A DNA stretch of 42,214 bases from Umezawaea sp049997955. GTDB taxonomy: Bacteria > Actinomycetota > Actinomycetes > Mycobacteriales > Pseudonocardiaceae. The position numbers were made by a program, and so were the translations under genes. The notes beneath the pieces are model-generated. The model had not been told where the DNA came from. It worked only from the letters and a program-made list of their open reading frames with translations, and searched no databases. Shown piece by piece: positions 25,595 to 32,935 of the stretch (positions are counted from its first letter, which is position 1; each line of letters begins with the position of its first letter). The DNA is taken from positions 1-42,214 of the forward strand of contig JAEBDY010000031.1 in NCBI GenBank assembly GCA_049997955.1, given 5' to 3'.

Positions 25595-27046
25595 ATGACG
25601 CCATGTCGGTTTCGCAGGCAGGCTGAGCTGCGCTTACTGCACAAGCGCCTCGATCGCGTGGTCGCGTCCCGAGAGGGTTCGGCGATCGCGATTCGCGGAC
25701 GACGACAAGTGGGCAAATCGCGGTTGGTACAGGAGTTCTGCGACCGAGCCACTGTTCCTTACCTCTACTTCGCCGCCACCAAGGGCTCGTCGGCGGTCGA
25801 GTCGATCTCTGCATTCCTCGCCGAACTCGCCGACTCGTCCCTGACCGTGGCCGGGCGCGCACTGCCGCCCACCGGGGTCACCGGCGGCTGGCCTGACGCA
25901 TTCCGCGTTCTGGACTCGGTACTGCCCGAACGTCCATCGGTCGTAGTGCTGGACGAAGTACCGTGGCTGGCCGAACAAGACGACATCTTCGACGGCGCGT
26001 TGCAGACCGCGTGGGACCGGCTGTGGTCACGGCGCCCGGTGCTGCTGGTGCTGCTGGGCAGCGACCTGCACATGATGGAACGCCTCACCGCCTACGACCG
26101 CCCCTTCTACGGGCGCGCGGACAATCTCGTGCTCGGACCGCTCAACCCCGCCGAGACCGGTCGAGCCCTCGGCCTGGACGGGTCGGACGCGATCGACGCG
26201 CAGCTGATCACCGGAGGGCTGCCCGGCATCCTCCGCAGCTGGCCCTACGGCATGCCGCCAGCCGAGTTCCTGCGCCACGAGTGCGAAGACCCCGCCGCGC
26301 CGTTGTTCAGCGTGCCGGAGTCCTCGCTGCTGGCCGAGTTCCCCGCACCCGACCAGGCACATCGCGTGGTGGAGTCCATTGGCGGGGACAACCGCACCCA
26401 CGCCAACATCGCCGCCACCGCCGGAAGCAGCCAGGGACAGATCCCCTCGGGGACACTGTCACCGCTGTTGCGTCGACTCACCGAGGAAAAACGGGTCCTG
26501 GCCGTGGACCGCCCGCTGTCGACCACACCCGGCAAGCCGGCGCTCTACCAGGTCGCCGACAGCAACCTGCGCTTCTACCTGCCCATCGGACGCGCCATCC
26601 AAGACCAAGCCCGCCGCGGACGTCCCCACATCGGCGCGCGCGTGCTGGACCGCCAGTGGACCAGTTGGCGAGGCCGCGCCGTCGAACCACTCATCCGCGA
26701 GGCCCTGGAACTCGCCGGACAAGCCGGCGAACTGCCCTGGCCCGACACCACCGCGGTGGGCGGCTGGTGGAACCGGCAGCACAACCCCGAGATCGACCTC
26801 GTCGGAGCCGACCACTCCCCCGTCGCCAGCCGGATCGACTTCGCCGGATCGATCAAGTGGATCACCGGCACCTTCGACCGCCACGACCTCGAAAGCCTGC
26901 GCCACGCGGTCAACCAGCTCCCCGGCTACGACGACCAACGCTCCGGACTCGTCGTTGTGTCCCTCTCGGGCGCGGACCTCGGCACCGATGACGTGGATCT
27001 GGTGTGGGGACCGAACAACGTCATGAGTTGCTGGACGGCTGACTGA
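25595..27046 (+). CDS. AAA ATPase of the COG1672 type with C-terminal DUF234/nuclease-like domain
   Basis: 483 residues. Walker A GRRQVGKS (35-42) and Walker B VVVLDE (117-121) belong to the MNS-like STAND/AAA branch; a winged-helix region follows (TLSPLLRRLTEEKRVLAVDR), then a C-terminal domain with NPEIDLVG (about 397-404) and AGSIKW (about 418-422). The EID...K pattern resembles a PD-(D/E)xK nuclease fold, but the position before xK is serine, so activity is doubtful. Family function is not established; some are linked to defence or mobile DNA. It stands alone between two broken transposases, under two tandem palindromes, and ends in a small hairpin. It is the only intact non-IS gene in this trap. 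Confidence 0.88.
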   Translation: MTPCRFRRQAELRLLHKRLDRVVASREGSAIAIRGRRQVGKSRLVQEFCDRATVPYLYFAATKGSSAVESISAFLAELADSSLTVAGRALPPTGVTGGWPDAFRVLDSVLPERPSVVVLDEVPWLAEQDDIFDGALQTAWDRLWSRRPVLLVLLGSDLHMMERLTAYDRPFYGRADNLVLGPLNPAETGRALGLDGSDAIDAQLITGGLPGILRSWPYGMPPAEFLRHECEDPAAPLFSVPESSLLAEFPAPDQAHRVVESIGGDNRTHANIAATAGSSQGQIPSGTLSPLLRRLTEEKRVLAVDRPLSTTPGKPALYQVADSNLRFYLPIGRAIQDQARRGRPHIGARVLDRQWTSWRGRAVEPLIREALELAGQAGELPWPDTTAVGGWWNRQHNPEIDLVGADHSPVASRIDFAGSIKWITGTFDRHDLESLRHAVNQLPGYDDQRSGLVVVSLSGADLGTDDVDLVWGPNNVMSCWTAD

Positions 27047-27057
27047 ACGGCACGCAT

Positions 27058-27074
27058 CGGTCGGGGACCGACCG
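27058..27074 (+). terminator. Short hairpin after the ATPase gene
   Basis: CGGTCGG (27058-27064) pairs with CCGACCG (27068-27074) around GGA, about 12 bases past the stop. Modest but well placed. Confidence 0.5.
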
Positions 27075-27117
27075 CTCTACCGTTCGGGTTGCTCGTTGCG
27101 CTCATCAAGTGCGTAAG

Positions 27118-27366
27118 GCATGGAGATCCTCACCGGGATCACGTCGGATGGACAACCTCGTCAAGCGCCACGGGTACGCCGACGCCGCCATCCCTTATTT
27201 CTGGATCCTGGACCTGTCGGCGCCGATGTCACTTGTGGGCTGTCACCTGGCCGGAGAGTGCGGCTACCAGGACGGCGGACCGGTCACAGAACTGCACACC
27301 ACGACCCTCACCGCTCGAGACGGCAACGACATCCTGTGCCGCTCGAAAAGTTGTCGTCGCTGGTAG
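27118..27366 (+). pseudogene. Uma2-family (DUF820) endonuclease remnant
   Basis: The sequence gives EIL in one frame and, after a small deletion, GSRRMDNLVKRHGYADAAIP then YFWILDLSAPMSLVGCHL and GECGYQDGGPVTELHTTTL. This follows the Uma2 core order VEILSPxSRRxD-KRxxYAxAGIPxYWIVDL, in which the E and D-x-K surround belong to a PD-(D/E)xK fold. The N-terminal third is absent and the frame is broken, so it is not functional. It follows the ATPase directly. Confidence 0.7.
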
Positions 27367-27474
27367 AGCGCGTGGTCACTGTCTTGAGAGCATGCCTGAG
27401 TGATCGTGTCCTTGCTGTACAAGCTGACCAGGCAACTTGAGGTTCCCCCGATAGCTCGGAGGCTTTGAACGGCA

Positions 27475-27989
27475 CCCGCCTGCGCACTCGCGGTCATCGA
27501 ACACACCAGCCGCCGAATCAGGATCCTGGGCGCCACAGCACACCCGAGCGCCTCCTGGCTCACCCAAGCCGCGAAGAACCCCGTCATGGACCTCGAAGAC
27601 ACAGGCACCCGCACGCGGTTCCTCGTCCGCGATCACGACGGGAAGTTCCCCGCCCTGTTCGACGCCGTTCTCGCTGATGCGGGCATCCAGATTGTCCTCA
27701 GCGGTGTCCGGATCCCTCAGATGAACTCGATCATGGGGAGATGGATCCAGAACTGCCGCCACGAACTCCTCAATCGCACGCTGATCCGGACCAGCGGCAT
27801 CTGCTCCACGCTCTGCGGGAGTACGAACAGTTCTACAACTCGCACCGACCCCACCAGGGCATCGCCAACGCACGACCACTACACCCGCTGCCACCACCGA
27901 TCGCCGACCAAACCTGGATCACCCACCTCGACATCCGCCGACGGCAACGGTTGGGCGGCATCCTCCACGAGTACCACCACGCGGCCTGA
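27475..27989 (+). pseudogene. Second integrase-core transposase remnant, catalytic E lost
   Basis: Reads LAVIEHTSRRIRILGATAHP, then FLVRDHDGKFPALFDAVLAD and IPQMNSIMGRWIQNCRHELL, then after a frame change near 27800 LLHALREYEQFYNSHRPHQG and finally GGILHEYHHAA. In relatives the motif is MNSIMERW; here GAG has become GGG (E to G), removing the third catalytic acid. The 5' half is missing. The last residues and the bases after the stop (GACCAGCA...TTTTCG) resemble those of the broken copy at 24527-25389, in the same orientation on the other side of the ATPase. Confidence 0.75.
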
Positions 27990-28125
27990 CCAGCACGGAC
28001 GGCATTTTCGGCTAACCCAACGTCGATCGGCCCGAAGCCGGTCACGCGATGAGGCTGTAGGTGCCGTCGGTGGGCGCTCAGACGGCTGCGCCTGCCTGCG
28101 GTCCGGCGAACGGATGGTCAGGACG

Positions 28126-28701
28126 TCAGGTACGTCCTGTGCTCACGCCCACCAGGTGTTCCACGAGATATGTGAGGGCGTCGGGGTCGTCTGCGATCTC
28201 TGGTACCGCCGACGGGGTGGCTCTTCGGAGCTGGACCCAACCAACGTAGGCGGCATACGCAACCACCGCTTGGTGCCGTGCCTGCGTGGGGGGTAAGCCG
28301 AGTTCGGTGTATCCGTCGGTGAGGAACGCCACGCGGCGTTGGGTGACGCGGTGCAGGACGGGTGCCACCACCGGGTCGTCGGCGTGCGCCACGAGCGCGG
28401 GCTCCAGCCCGCTGGTCGGATCCTCGGTGATCGCGATGCGGAAGAGCGTGCGCAGTCGCTGCCGTGGGTCCGCGATCTCGGTGACCCGTTCGATGACCGC
28501 GTCTGTTCCCTGCTGTTCCCACCACTCGAGCGCCTCGCGCAACAGTGCGTTCCGGTCAGCGAAGTGCCAGTAGAAGCTGCCGCGGGTCATGCCGAGTCGC
28601 TGCGCGAGCGGCTCGACGGCGACAGCGCCGACCCCGCCCTCAGCCAGTGCGGTGAGCGCCGCGGTAAGCCAGTCCTGTTTGGAAAGTCGGGGCTTCGCCA
28701 C
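28126..28701 (-). CDS. TetR-family transcriptional repressor
   Basis: A 191-residue TetR protein: N-terminal LSKQDWLTAALTALAEGGVG, then AVEPLAQRLGMTRGSFYWHF as the recognition helix, and an all-helical ligand domain. GTG at 28701 is used because the upstream in-frame sequence runs through palindromic operators and is not protein-like. It diverges from the DUF3995 gene, with two palindromes in the 60-bp gap, so it almost certainly represses both itself and that gene. Ligand unknown. Confidence 0.92.
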   Translation of the reverse strand: MAKPRLSKQDWLTAALTALAEGGVGAVAVEPLAQRLGMTRGSFYWHFADRNALLREALEWWEQQGTDAVIERVTEIADPRQRLRTLFRIAITEDPTSGLEPALVAHADDPVVAPVLHRVTQRRVAFLTDGYTELGLPPTQARHQAVVAYAAYVGWVQLRRATPSAVPEIADDPDALTYLVEHLVGVSTGRT

Positions 28702-28702
28702 C

Positions 28703-28743
28703 TTCCGTACAGTACTGTACGGAAACCATACAGCCCTGTATGG
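28703..28743. promoter_or_regulatory. Two tandem palindromic TetR operators
   Basis: Site 1: arms TTCCGTACAG (28703-28712) and CTGTACGGAA (28715-28724), perfect around TA. Site 2: arms CCATACAG (28726-28733) and CTGTATGG (28736-28743), perfect around CC. Both share a CNTACAG...CTGTANG core, so the same dimer should bind both. They fill the divergent promoter between TetR and DUF3995. Confidence 0.88.
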
Positions 28744-28761
28744 AACGTTGTGGAGGTTCCG

Positions 28762-29190
28762 ATGACCGTGTTGGCCCTGTTCACCGCCACCGCGCTGACG
28801 CTGGTCGGCGCATTGCACGTCGTGTGGATGTTCTCGCCGTGGCCGCTGCGCACCCGTGAGGAGTTCGCCCGCCGGGTGGTCGACGTGCCGGTCGAGAAGC
28901 TGCCGACGCCCGCAATGACGGCAGCCGTGGCGTTGCTGCTCGGTGTGGCCGGCTACCTCGTGGTCGCCCGCGCGGGGCTGGTCACCGCCTTCGGCCCAGG
29001 ATGGTTCTCATCGGTGGGCGTGGGCGGCGTCGCGATGGTGCTCGCGCTGCGCGGTGCGGGCGGGCTGGTGATGTCGTCCCGCCGGAGCACGGAATTCGCG
29101 CGACTCGACAGGCGGTACTACTCGCCGCTGTGTCTGGTCCTCGCCGTGTCCTGTGCCGCCGTCGCGGTACTCGGCTCGAATTCGCCCTGA
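28762..29190 (+). CDS. DUF3995-type small membrane protein
   Basis: A 142-residue protein with four predicted membrane helices, starting MTVLALFTATALTLVGALHV (the ALHVxW motif of DUF3995). ATG 28762 has GGAGG at good spacing. Function of the family is not known. It is controlled by the divergent TetR through the tandem palindromes, implying induction by a small molecule. Confidence 0.85.
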   Translation: MTVLALFTATALTLVGALHVVWMFSPWPLRTREEFARRVVDVPVEKLPTPAMTAAVALLLGVAGYLVVARAGLVTAFGPGWFSSVGVGGVAMVLALRGAGGLVMSSRRSTEFARLDRRYYSPLCLVLAVSCAAVAVLGSNSP

Positions 29191-29714
29191 TCGTTCGAGG
29201 TTCGGGCGAGACCGGCTGCTGAGGATGACGTCTCGCGTCAGAACGCCTGGGGAGTGCCAGAACGCCAATGGGTACAGGGCACGACGGTGGCGCCGCTTGG
29301 TGGACGGACTGGCCACTGCGGGCGACCATCGGACAGCCGACCTGCAACGCCTCGAAGAACAATCAGCTGCAAGCGCGGCCGCCGCTGCTGAGACCGCAAA
29401 CCATCGCGGCTTGGCACGCCGCGGCGGCGGATGGCGTCGCAGCATCGACATGCGAACCGATGATCCGGTGGGCCGTCCGGATGACCGAGGCCAGTGCCGG
29501 CGCGGTCTCGCAGCGCACCGCCAGCAGGAACACGGTGACAGCGATGGGGGTCTCCCGCCACCGGCCGCAGATGTGACGTGCGCCGTGAACAGGTCCTCGG
29601 CAGCCTCCACCCGAGTGCCAGGCCGCAGTCGGGTCACCGGGATGCCGTCAAGAAGTCGGGTGCGATTCCGGGGTCTACTGCCGGGACCGCGTGGTGGTGA
29701 ATAGGGTCGCGCGG
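29191..29714. other. Gap between DUF3995 and Nudix genes
   Basis: No gene recognised. On the minus strand about 29570 to 29363 a frame reads RWRETPIAVTVFLLAVRCET with GC-biased codons, possibly a relic, but it has no start and no known similarity. Confidence 0.3.
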
Positions 29715-30212
29715 ATGACGACTCCAGCCGTGGTGCCGGTCGAGCAGTACGTAGCCGGCCTCAACCGCAAGCGCATTGTCGCCGGAGTCCTGTTCCGTGA
29801 CACGCGGGACAGGGTGCTGCTCCTGCAACCCTCCTACAAGCCGAACTGGGAGATCCCCGGTGGCGCGGGCGAGGCCGACGAATCCCCGTGGGCCACCGCG
29901 ACCAGGGAGGTCACCGAGGAGTTGGGCATCACCGACCGTCCGTTGGGCACGTTGCTGGTCGTGGACTACGTGCGGCCCCAGGACGGTCGTGACGAAGGCG
30001 TGGTGTTCGTCTTCGACGGCGGACTGCTCGCCGAGACGGACCTGGCCGGGTTGTCGTTCACCGACGGGGAGATCCTCTCCGCCGAACTGTGCGTCCAGGA
30101 GCGGGTGCGCGCGGTGGCCAAGCCGCTGCTGGCCGACCGGATCGCCTCGGCGCTGCACGCGGTGAACACGGGCAGGACCGTGTTGTGCGAGCAGGGCCGC
30201 CCGCTGGGCTGA
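29715..30212 (+). CDS. Nudix hydrolase
   Basis: A 165-residue cytosolic pyrophosphohydrolase. The Nudix box is complete: GGAGEADESPWATATREVTEELGI, i.e. G-x5-E-x7-REVxEELGI when read from GGAGEADE onward, with metal-binding glutamates present. Before it, VLFRDTRDRVLLLQPSYKPN is the usual first strands. Substrate cannot be assigned (NTP or nucleotide-sugar types likely). ATG at 29715 starts MTTPAVVPVEQY; an in-frame upstream start is less likely. It stands alone. Confidence 0.92.
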   Translation: MTTPAVVPVEQYVAGLNRKRIVAGVLFRDTRDRVLLLQPSYKPNWEIPGGAGEADESPWATATREVTEELGITDRPLGTLLVVDYVRPQDGRDEGVVFVFDGGLLAETDLAGLSFTDGEILSAELCVQERVRAVAKPLLADRIASALHAVNTGRTVLCEQGRPLG

Positions 30213-30236
30213 GTCGCCCTGCTCGCGTCGGGGTCA

Positions 30237-30757
30237 CGTGCTGGCGACCGTCGGCATCTCGACCTCCCCACGCGCGGTTGGGGGCTCGGGCACCGTCGGG
30301 TCGGGCAGGGTGTGGTATTCACCCGTGATGCGGTAGAGCGTGTTGTGGATGCCGTCGGCGTAGAGCAGTCCGCCGAGGTCACGGCCGGTCTTCACGGTCT
30401 GGCACGCCCGCCGCTCCCAACAACACCGCGAGGTCGGCCACGACGCGGTGCGCGGCATCGACGCCGTATGCCTTCATCACGCACCCGAACAGTTCGGCGC
30501 GCTCGTCCCCGACGGCTGCGAGCCCACTCCGCCGCGAGTTCGGCGGCCACCTCGTGCCAGCGCCGCTCCCATTGCTCCGCATCACCCTCGCAGGCCCGCA
30601 CGTAAGCCAACGTCACCGCCAAGCTAGGTAACTTGCGACCGCCCGCAGCCCCGGACAACGCCGATGCCGACACGTGGACCCGCGCACCAAGCTTCCGGTA
30701 CGGCAACGCACCCGCCTTGTCTCGCAGCTTGCGGAGACCTCCGGCAAACCGCACCAA
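30237..30757 (-). pseudogene. Frameshifted helix-turn-helix protein
   Basis: The first frame gives FAGGLRKLRDKAGALPYRKL and HVSASALSGAAGGRKLPSLA, a Xre-like domain typical of actinobacterial regulators, then AYVRACEGDAEQWERRWHEV. After about 30530 the coding signal moves to another frame (LAAVGDERAELFGCVMKAYG, AAHRVVADLAVLLGA) and then to a third (TGRDLGGLLYADGIHNTLYR to EMPTVAST). Two frame changes show decay, though each could in principle be an assembly error. Confidence 0.6.
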
Positions 30758-30795
30758 AGCGGTGTCCCCGACTCACGCCGTGCCGGGAATCGGTG

Positions 30796-31008
30796 TCACT
30801 CCAGGGGAGCCCTCAACTTCGCCAGGGTCAACACCTCACCCCCGATTCCCCAGCCGCCGTCGGCGACGTCCTCGACAAGCACCATCGTGGTGGCGCGGGC
30901 CCGTTCGCCGAAGGTCTCGGCGTACAGGTCGGACACTTTCGTGATGAGCACTTCCTTCTGCTCCGCCGTGAGCGTTCCGGCGGGCACCTTCAGGTTGGCG
31001 AACGGCAT
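30796..31008 (-). CDS. 4-oxalocrotonate tautomerase-family protein
   Basis: A 70-residue tautomerase. Met is followed by Pro, the catalytic N-terminal base after Met removal (MPFANLKVPAGTLTAEQKEV), then LYAETFGERARATTMVLVED and VADGGWGIGGEV, fitting the 4-OT fold. Start ATG 31008 has AAAGGGAG upstream. It is divergent from the XRE/MmyB regulator, which likely controls it; an inverted repeat lies between. Confidence 0.9.
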   Translation of the reverse strand: MPFANLKVPAGTLTAEQKEVLITKVSDLYAETFGERARATTMVLVEDVADGGWGIGGEVLTLAKLRAPLE

Positions 31009-31056
31009 GGCTTCTCCCTTTCTGCGGTGACCCCATGACCGTGCCGCCACCGCGCC

Positions 31057-31106
31057 CCGGTAACCAGGCGCCGCTCACCCCGGGGCCGCCACCCCCTGGC
31101 TACCGG
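31057..31106. promoter_or_regulatory. Spaced inverted repeat between tautomerase and XRE genes
   Basis: Arms CCGGTAACCAGG (31057-31068) and CCTGGCTACCGG (31095-31106) match at 11 of 12 positions with 26 bp between. Located in the 120-bp divergent promoter; probably two sites for the XRE regulator. Confidence 0.55.
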
Positions 31107-31131
31107 TGGCGGGCGTCCGGACAATGGAGCC

Positions 31132-31992
31132 GTGAACCTGTCCGAACTCGGCGCCTTCCTGCGGTCCCGACGCGCGCGGATCACCCCCGCCGAGGTCGGC
31201 CTGCCGACGGGTCCGCGCCGTCGCGTCCCCGGTCTGCGCCGCGACGAGGTCGCCCAGCTCGCGGGCGCGTCGGTGGACTACTACACCGAGTTGGAGCGCG
31301 GGCGCGGCACCCAGCCGTCGGCGCAGATGCTCGGAGCGTTGGCCAGGGCCCTGCGCATGGACCAGGACGAGCGCGACCACCTCCACCGCCTCGCGGACCG
31401 ACAGCCGCCCGCAGCGACCGGCACGTCCACCCACGTGCAACCGGCCATGCTCGCGCTGCTGGAACGCCTGGACACGACACCGGCGCAGATCATCACCGAC
31501 CTGCACGAGACCCTGGCGCAGAACCACCTCGCGCGCGCCCTGCTGAGCGCACCGCCGCAGCGGTCCGGGCACGCGACGAGCTTTGTGTACCGCTGGTTCA
31601 CCGAGCCCGACATCCGCGCCGTCTACCCGGAGGCCGACCACCCGCACCACTCGAAGGTGCTGGTCCACGACCTGCGCGCGGCCGTCGCGCGACGCGGCCG
31701 GGACGCGGGGACCACCGACATGGTCGCTCGGCTGCTCCGCACGGGCGACGAGTTCACCGACCTGTGGGCAACCGGTGACGTGGCCGTGCGGCGCGGCGAC
31801 CGGAAGCGCGTCAACCACCCGACCCTGGGGACGCTCGACGTCCACTGCCAGAACCTCTTCAGCGAGGACGGCCGGCAACGCCTCCAGTTCTTCACCGCGC
31901 CCGCAGGCAGCCCGGCCGTGGACCAGTTGCAGCTGCTGGGCGTGATCGGCGACACGCCCATCGGGTCGCCCAGCGCGTGGAAGGCGGGCTAG
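31132..31992 (+). CDS. XRE-family regulator with MmyB-like ligand domain
   Basis: A 286-residue regulator: N-terminal Xre HTH (LGAFLRSRRARITPAEVGL, then LRRDEVAQLAGASVDYYTEL and ERGRGTQPSAQML) and the C-terminal MmyB-like PAS-type domain (LDTTPAQIITDLHETLAQN, WFTEPDIRAVYPE ... THPTLGTLDVHCQ-like NHPTLGTLDVHCQNL). These sense fatty acids or related small molecules in characterised relatives. Start is GTG 31132. It is divergent from the tautomerase, its likely target. Confidence 0.93.
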   Translation: MNLSELGAFLRSRRARITPAEVGLPTGPRRRVPGLRRDEVAQLAGASVDYYTELERGRGTQPSAQMLGALARALRMDQDERDHLHRLADRQPPAATGTSTHVQPAMLALLERLDTTPAQIITDLHETLAQNHLARALLSAPPQRSGHATSFVYRWFTEPDIRAVYPEADHPHHSKVLVHDLRAAVARRGRDAGTTDMVARLLRTGDEFTDLWATGDVAVRRGDRKRVNHPTLGTLDVHCQNLFSEDGRQRLQFFTAPAGSPAVDQLQLLGVIGDTPIGSPSAWKAG

Positions 31993-31994
31993 GC

Positions 31995-32494
31995 AAGCAC
32001 ACAGGTCGACCGTGTCGGGCAGCACGAGCGGCGTCCCGGTCAGCAGGGCACCAACCGCGACGAGGAAGGTACGAATCGTGGCGTCGGAACCCTTCTGCGT
32101 CCTGGGTGACTGGTAGAGCAGCTAGGCCGCCTGCCACCAAGCGGCAGTCGACGAGCCGTCCGGGTCGCGGCGTGGCCAGGTGGTGGCCAGCAGATCCAAC
32201 GCGGCGTGCAGCAACTGTTCCCGGTCGGTGCGCCGGACGGTCTGGGCGTAGTAGGTCGTCACCGGCGTCGAATCCAACGGCCGCGCCGCCGCCAGCGATC
32301 TGCCGGAGGATCAGTTCGGCGGCCGCAGCCTGGGCAGCGGCTCCGCGCACGAGCAGGTTGCCCCGCACCGCCGTGCCGTCGGACAACACCATTCGGTTCT
32401 GCAGGACGTCCCCGGCGCCCTCGCGCAGAAACCGTGCCATAGCCCGGCACCCGAACTCCCTCAGGACGTCGAAAGCGGGGGTGGCCAGCACGAG
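31995..32494 (-). pseudogene. Unknown protein gene, IS-fused, frameshifted, with internal stop
   Basis: From 32494 the IS3 remnant frame continues as FDVLREFGCRAMARFLREGA, VLQNRMVLSDGTAVRGNLLV and RGAAAQAAAAELILRQIAGG. A frame change near 32290 leads to LDSTPVTTYYAQTVRRTDRE, HAALDLLATTWPRRDPDG, AWWQAA then TAG, then LLYQSPRTQKGSDATIRTFL and VAVGALLTGTPLVLPDTVDL. Both halves show strong codon bias, so this was a real gene. I do not recognise its family. The 5' part was removed by the IS remnant. Confidence 0.55.
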
Positions 32495-32710
32495 GACCGC
32501 GAACCGCCCGCCTTCGGCAGCGGCGGCACCGGGGATGTCATGGGGGCCGGCGTACTGGGCCATCAGAGCGAACCGTTGCGGTTCTTCTGCATCGAGGCAA
32601 AGTACGCCGAGGCTTTTGCCAGGAACGTGTTGTCCTTCTCCAACTCGGCGACCTGTTTTACGCAAGCGCAGCAACTCGGCCCGCTCGGCCGCCTCCAGCG
32701 AGTTCTCCCC
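32495..32710 (-). pseudogene. IS3 remnant related to ISa
   Basis: The segment reads GENSLEAAERAELLRLRK, then after a frame change KQVAELEKDNTFLAKASAYF and ASMQKNRNGSL with the OrfA stop, followed by MAQYAGPHDIPGAAAAEGGR of OrfB. These match the OrfA end and OrfB start of the intact element at 21987-23330 almost residue for residue (QKNRNGSL stop; MAKYAGPDDI). Only about 215 bp survives, showing an earlier insertion of the same IS group. Confidence 0.85.
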
Positions 32711-32935
32711 CGTGGACCTCGGCCACGGCGACCCGGTCGACACCACGCTTTGCGGACACCGGCGGTCCGGCAACCCACCCCGGCCCAATCCACGCAACAG
32801 GCCATGCGCAAACCGCGGAGAAGTCGTCGACGTCCAGTGCCTGCTCGATGCCGAAATCAATCATGCGGGTGTCGTGCACCTGGCTCGGCTACCAGTCCTT
32901 GAACCACCTGCGCGACGTGGTTCAAGACCTGGTGA

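Noticed and set aside
29363..29570. Minus-strand frame reading RWRETPIAVTVFLLAVRCET
   Set aside because: Biased codons but no start, no homology that I recognise and an early stop; noted only as a possible relic.
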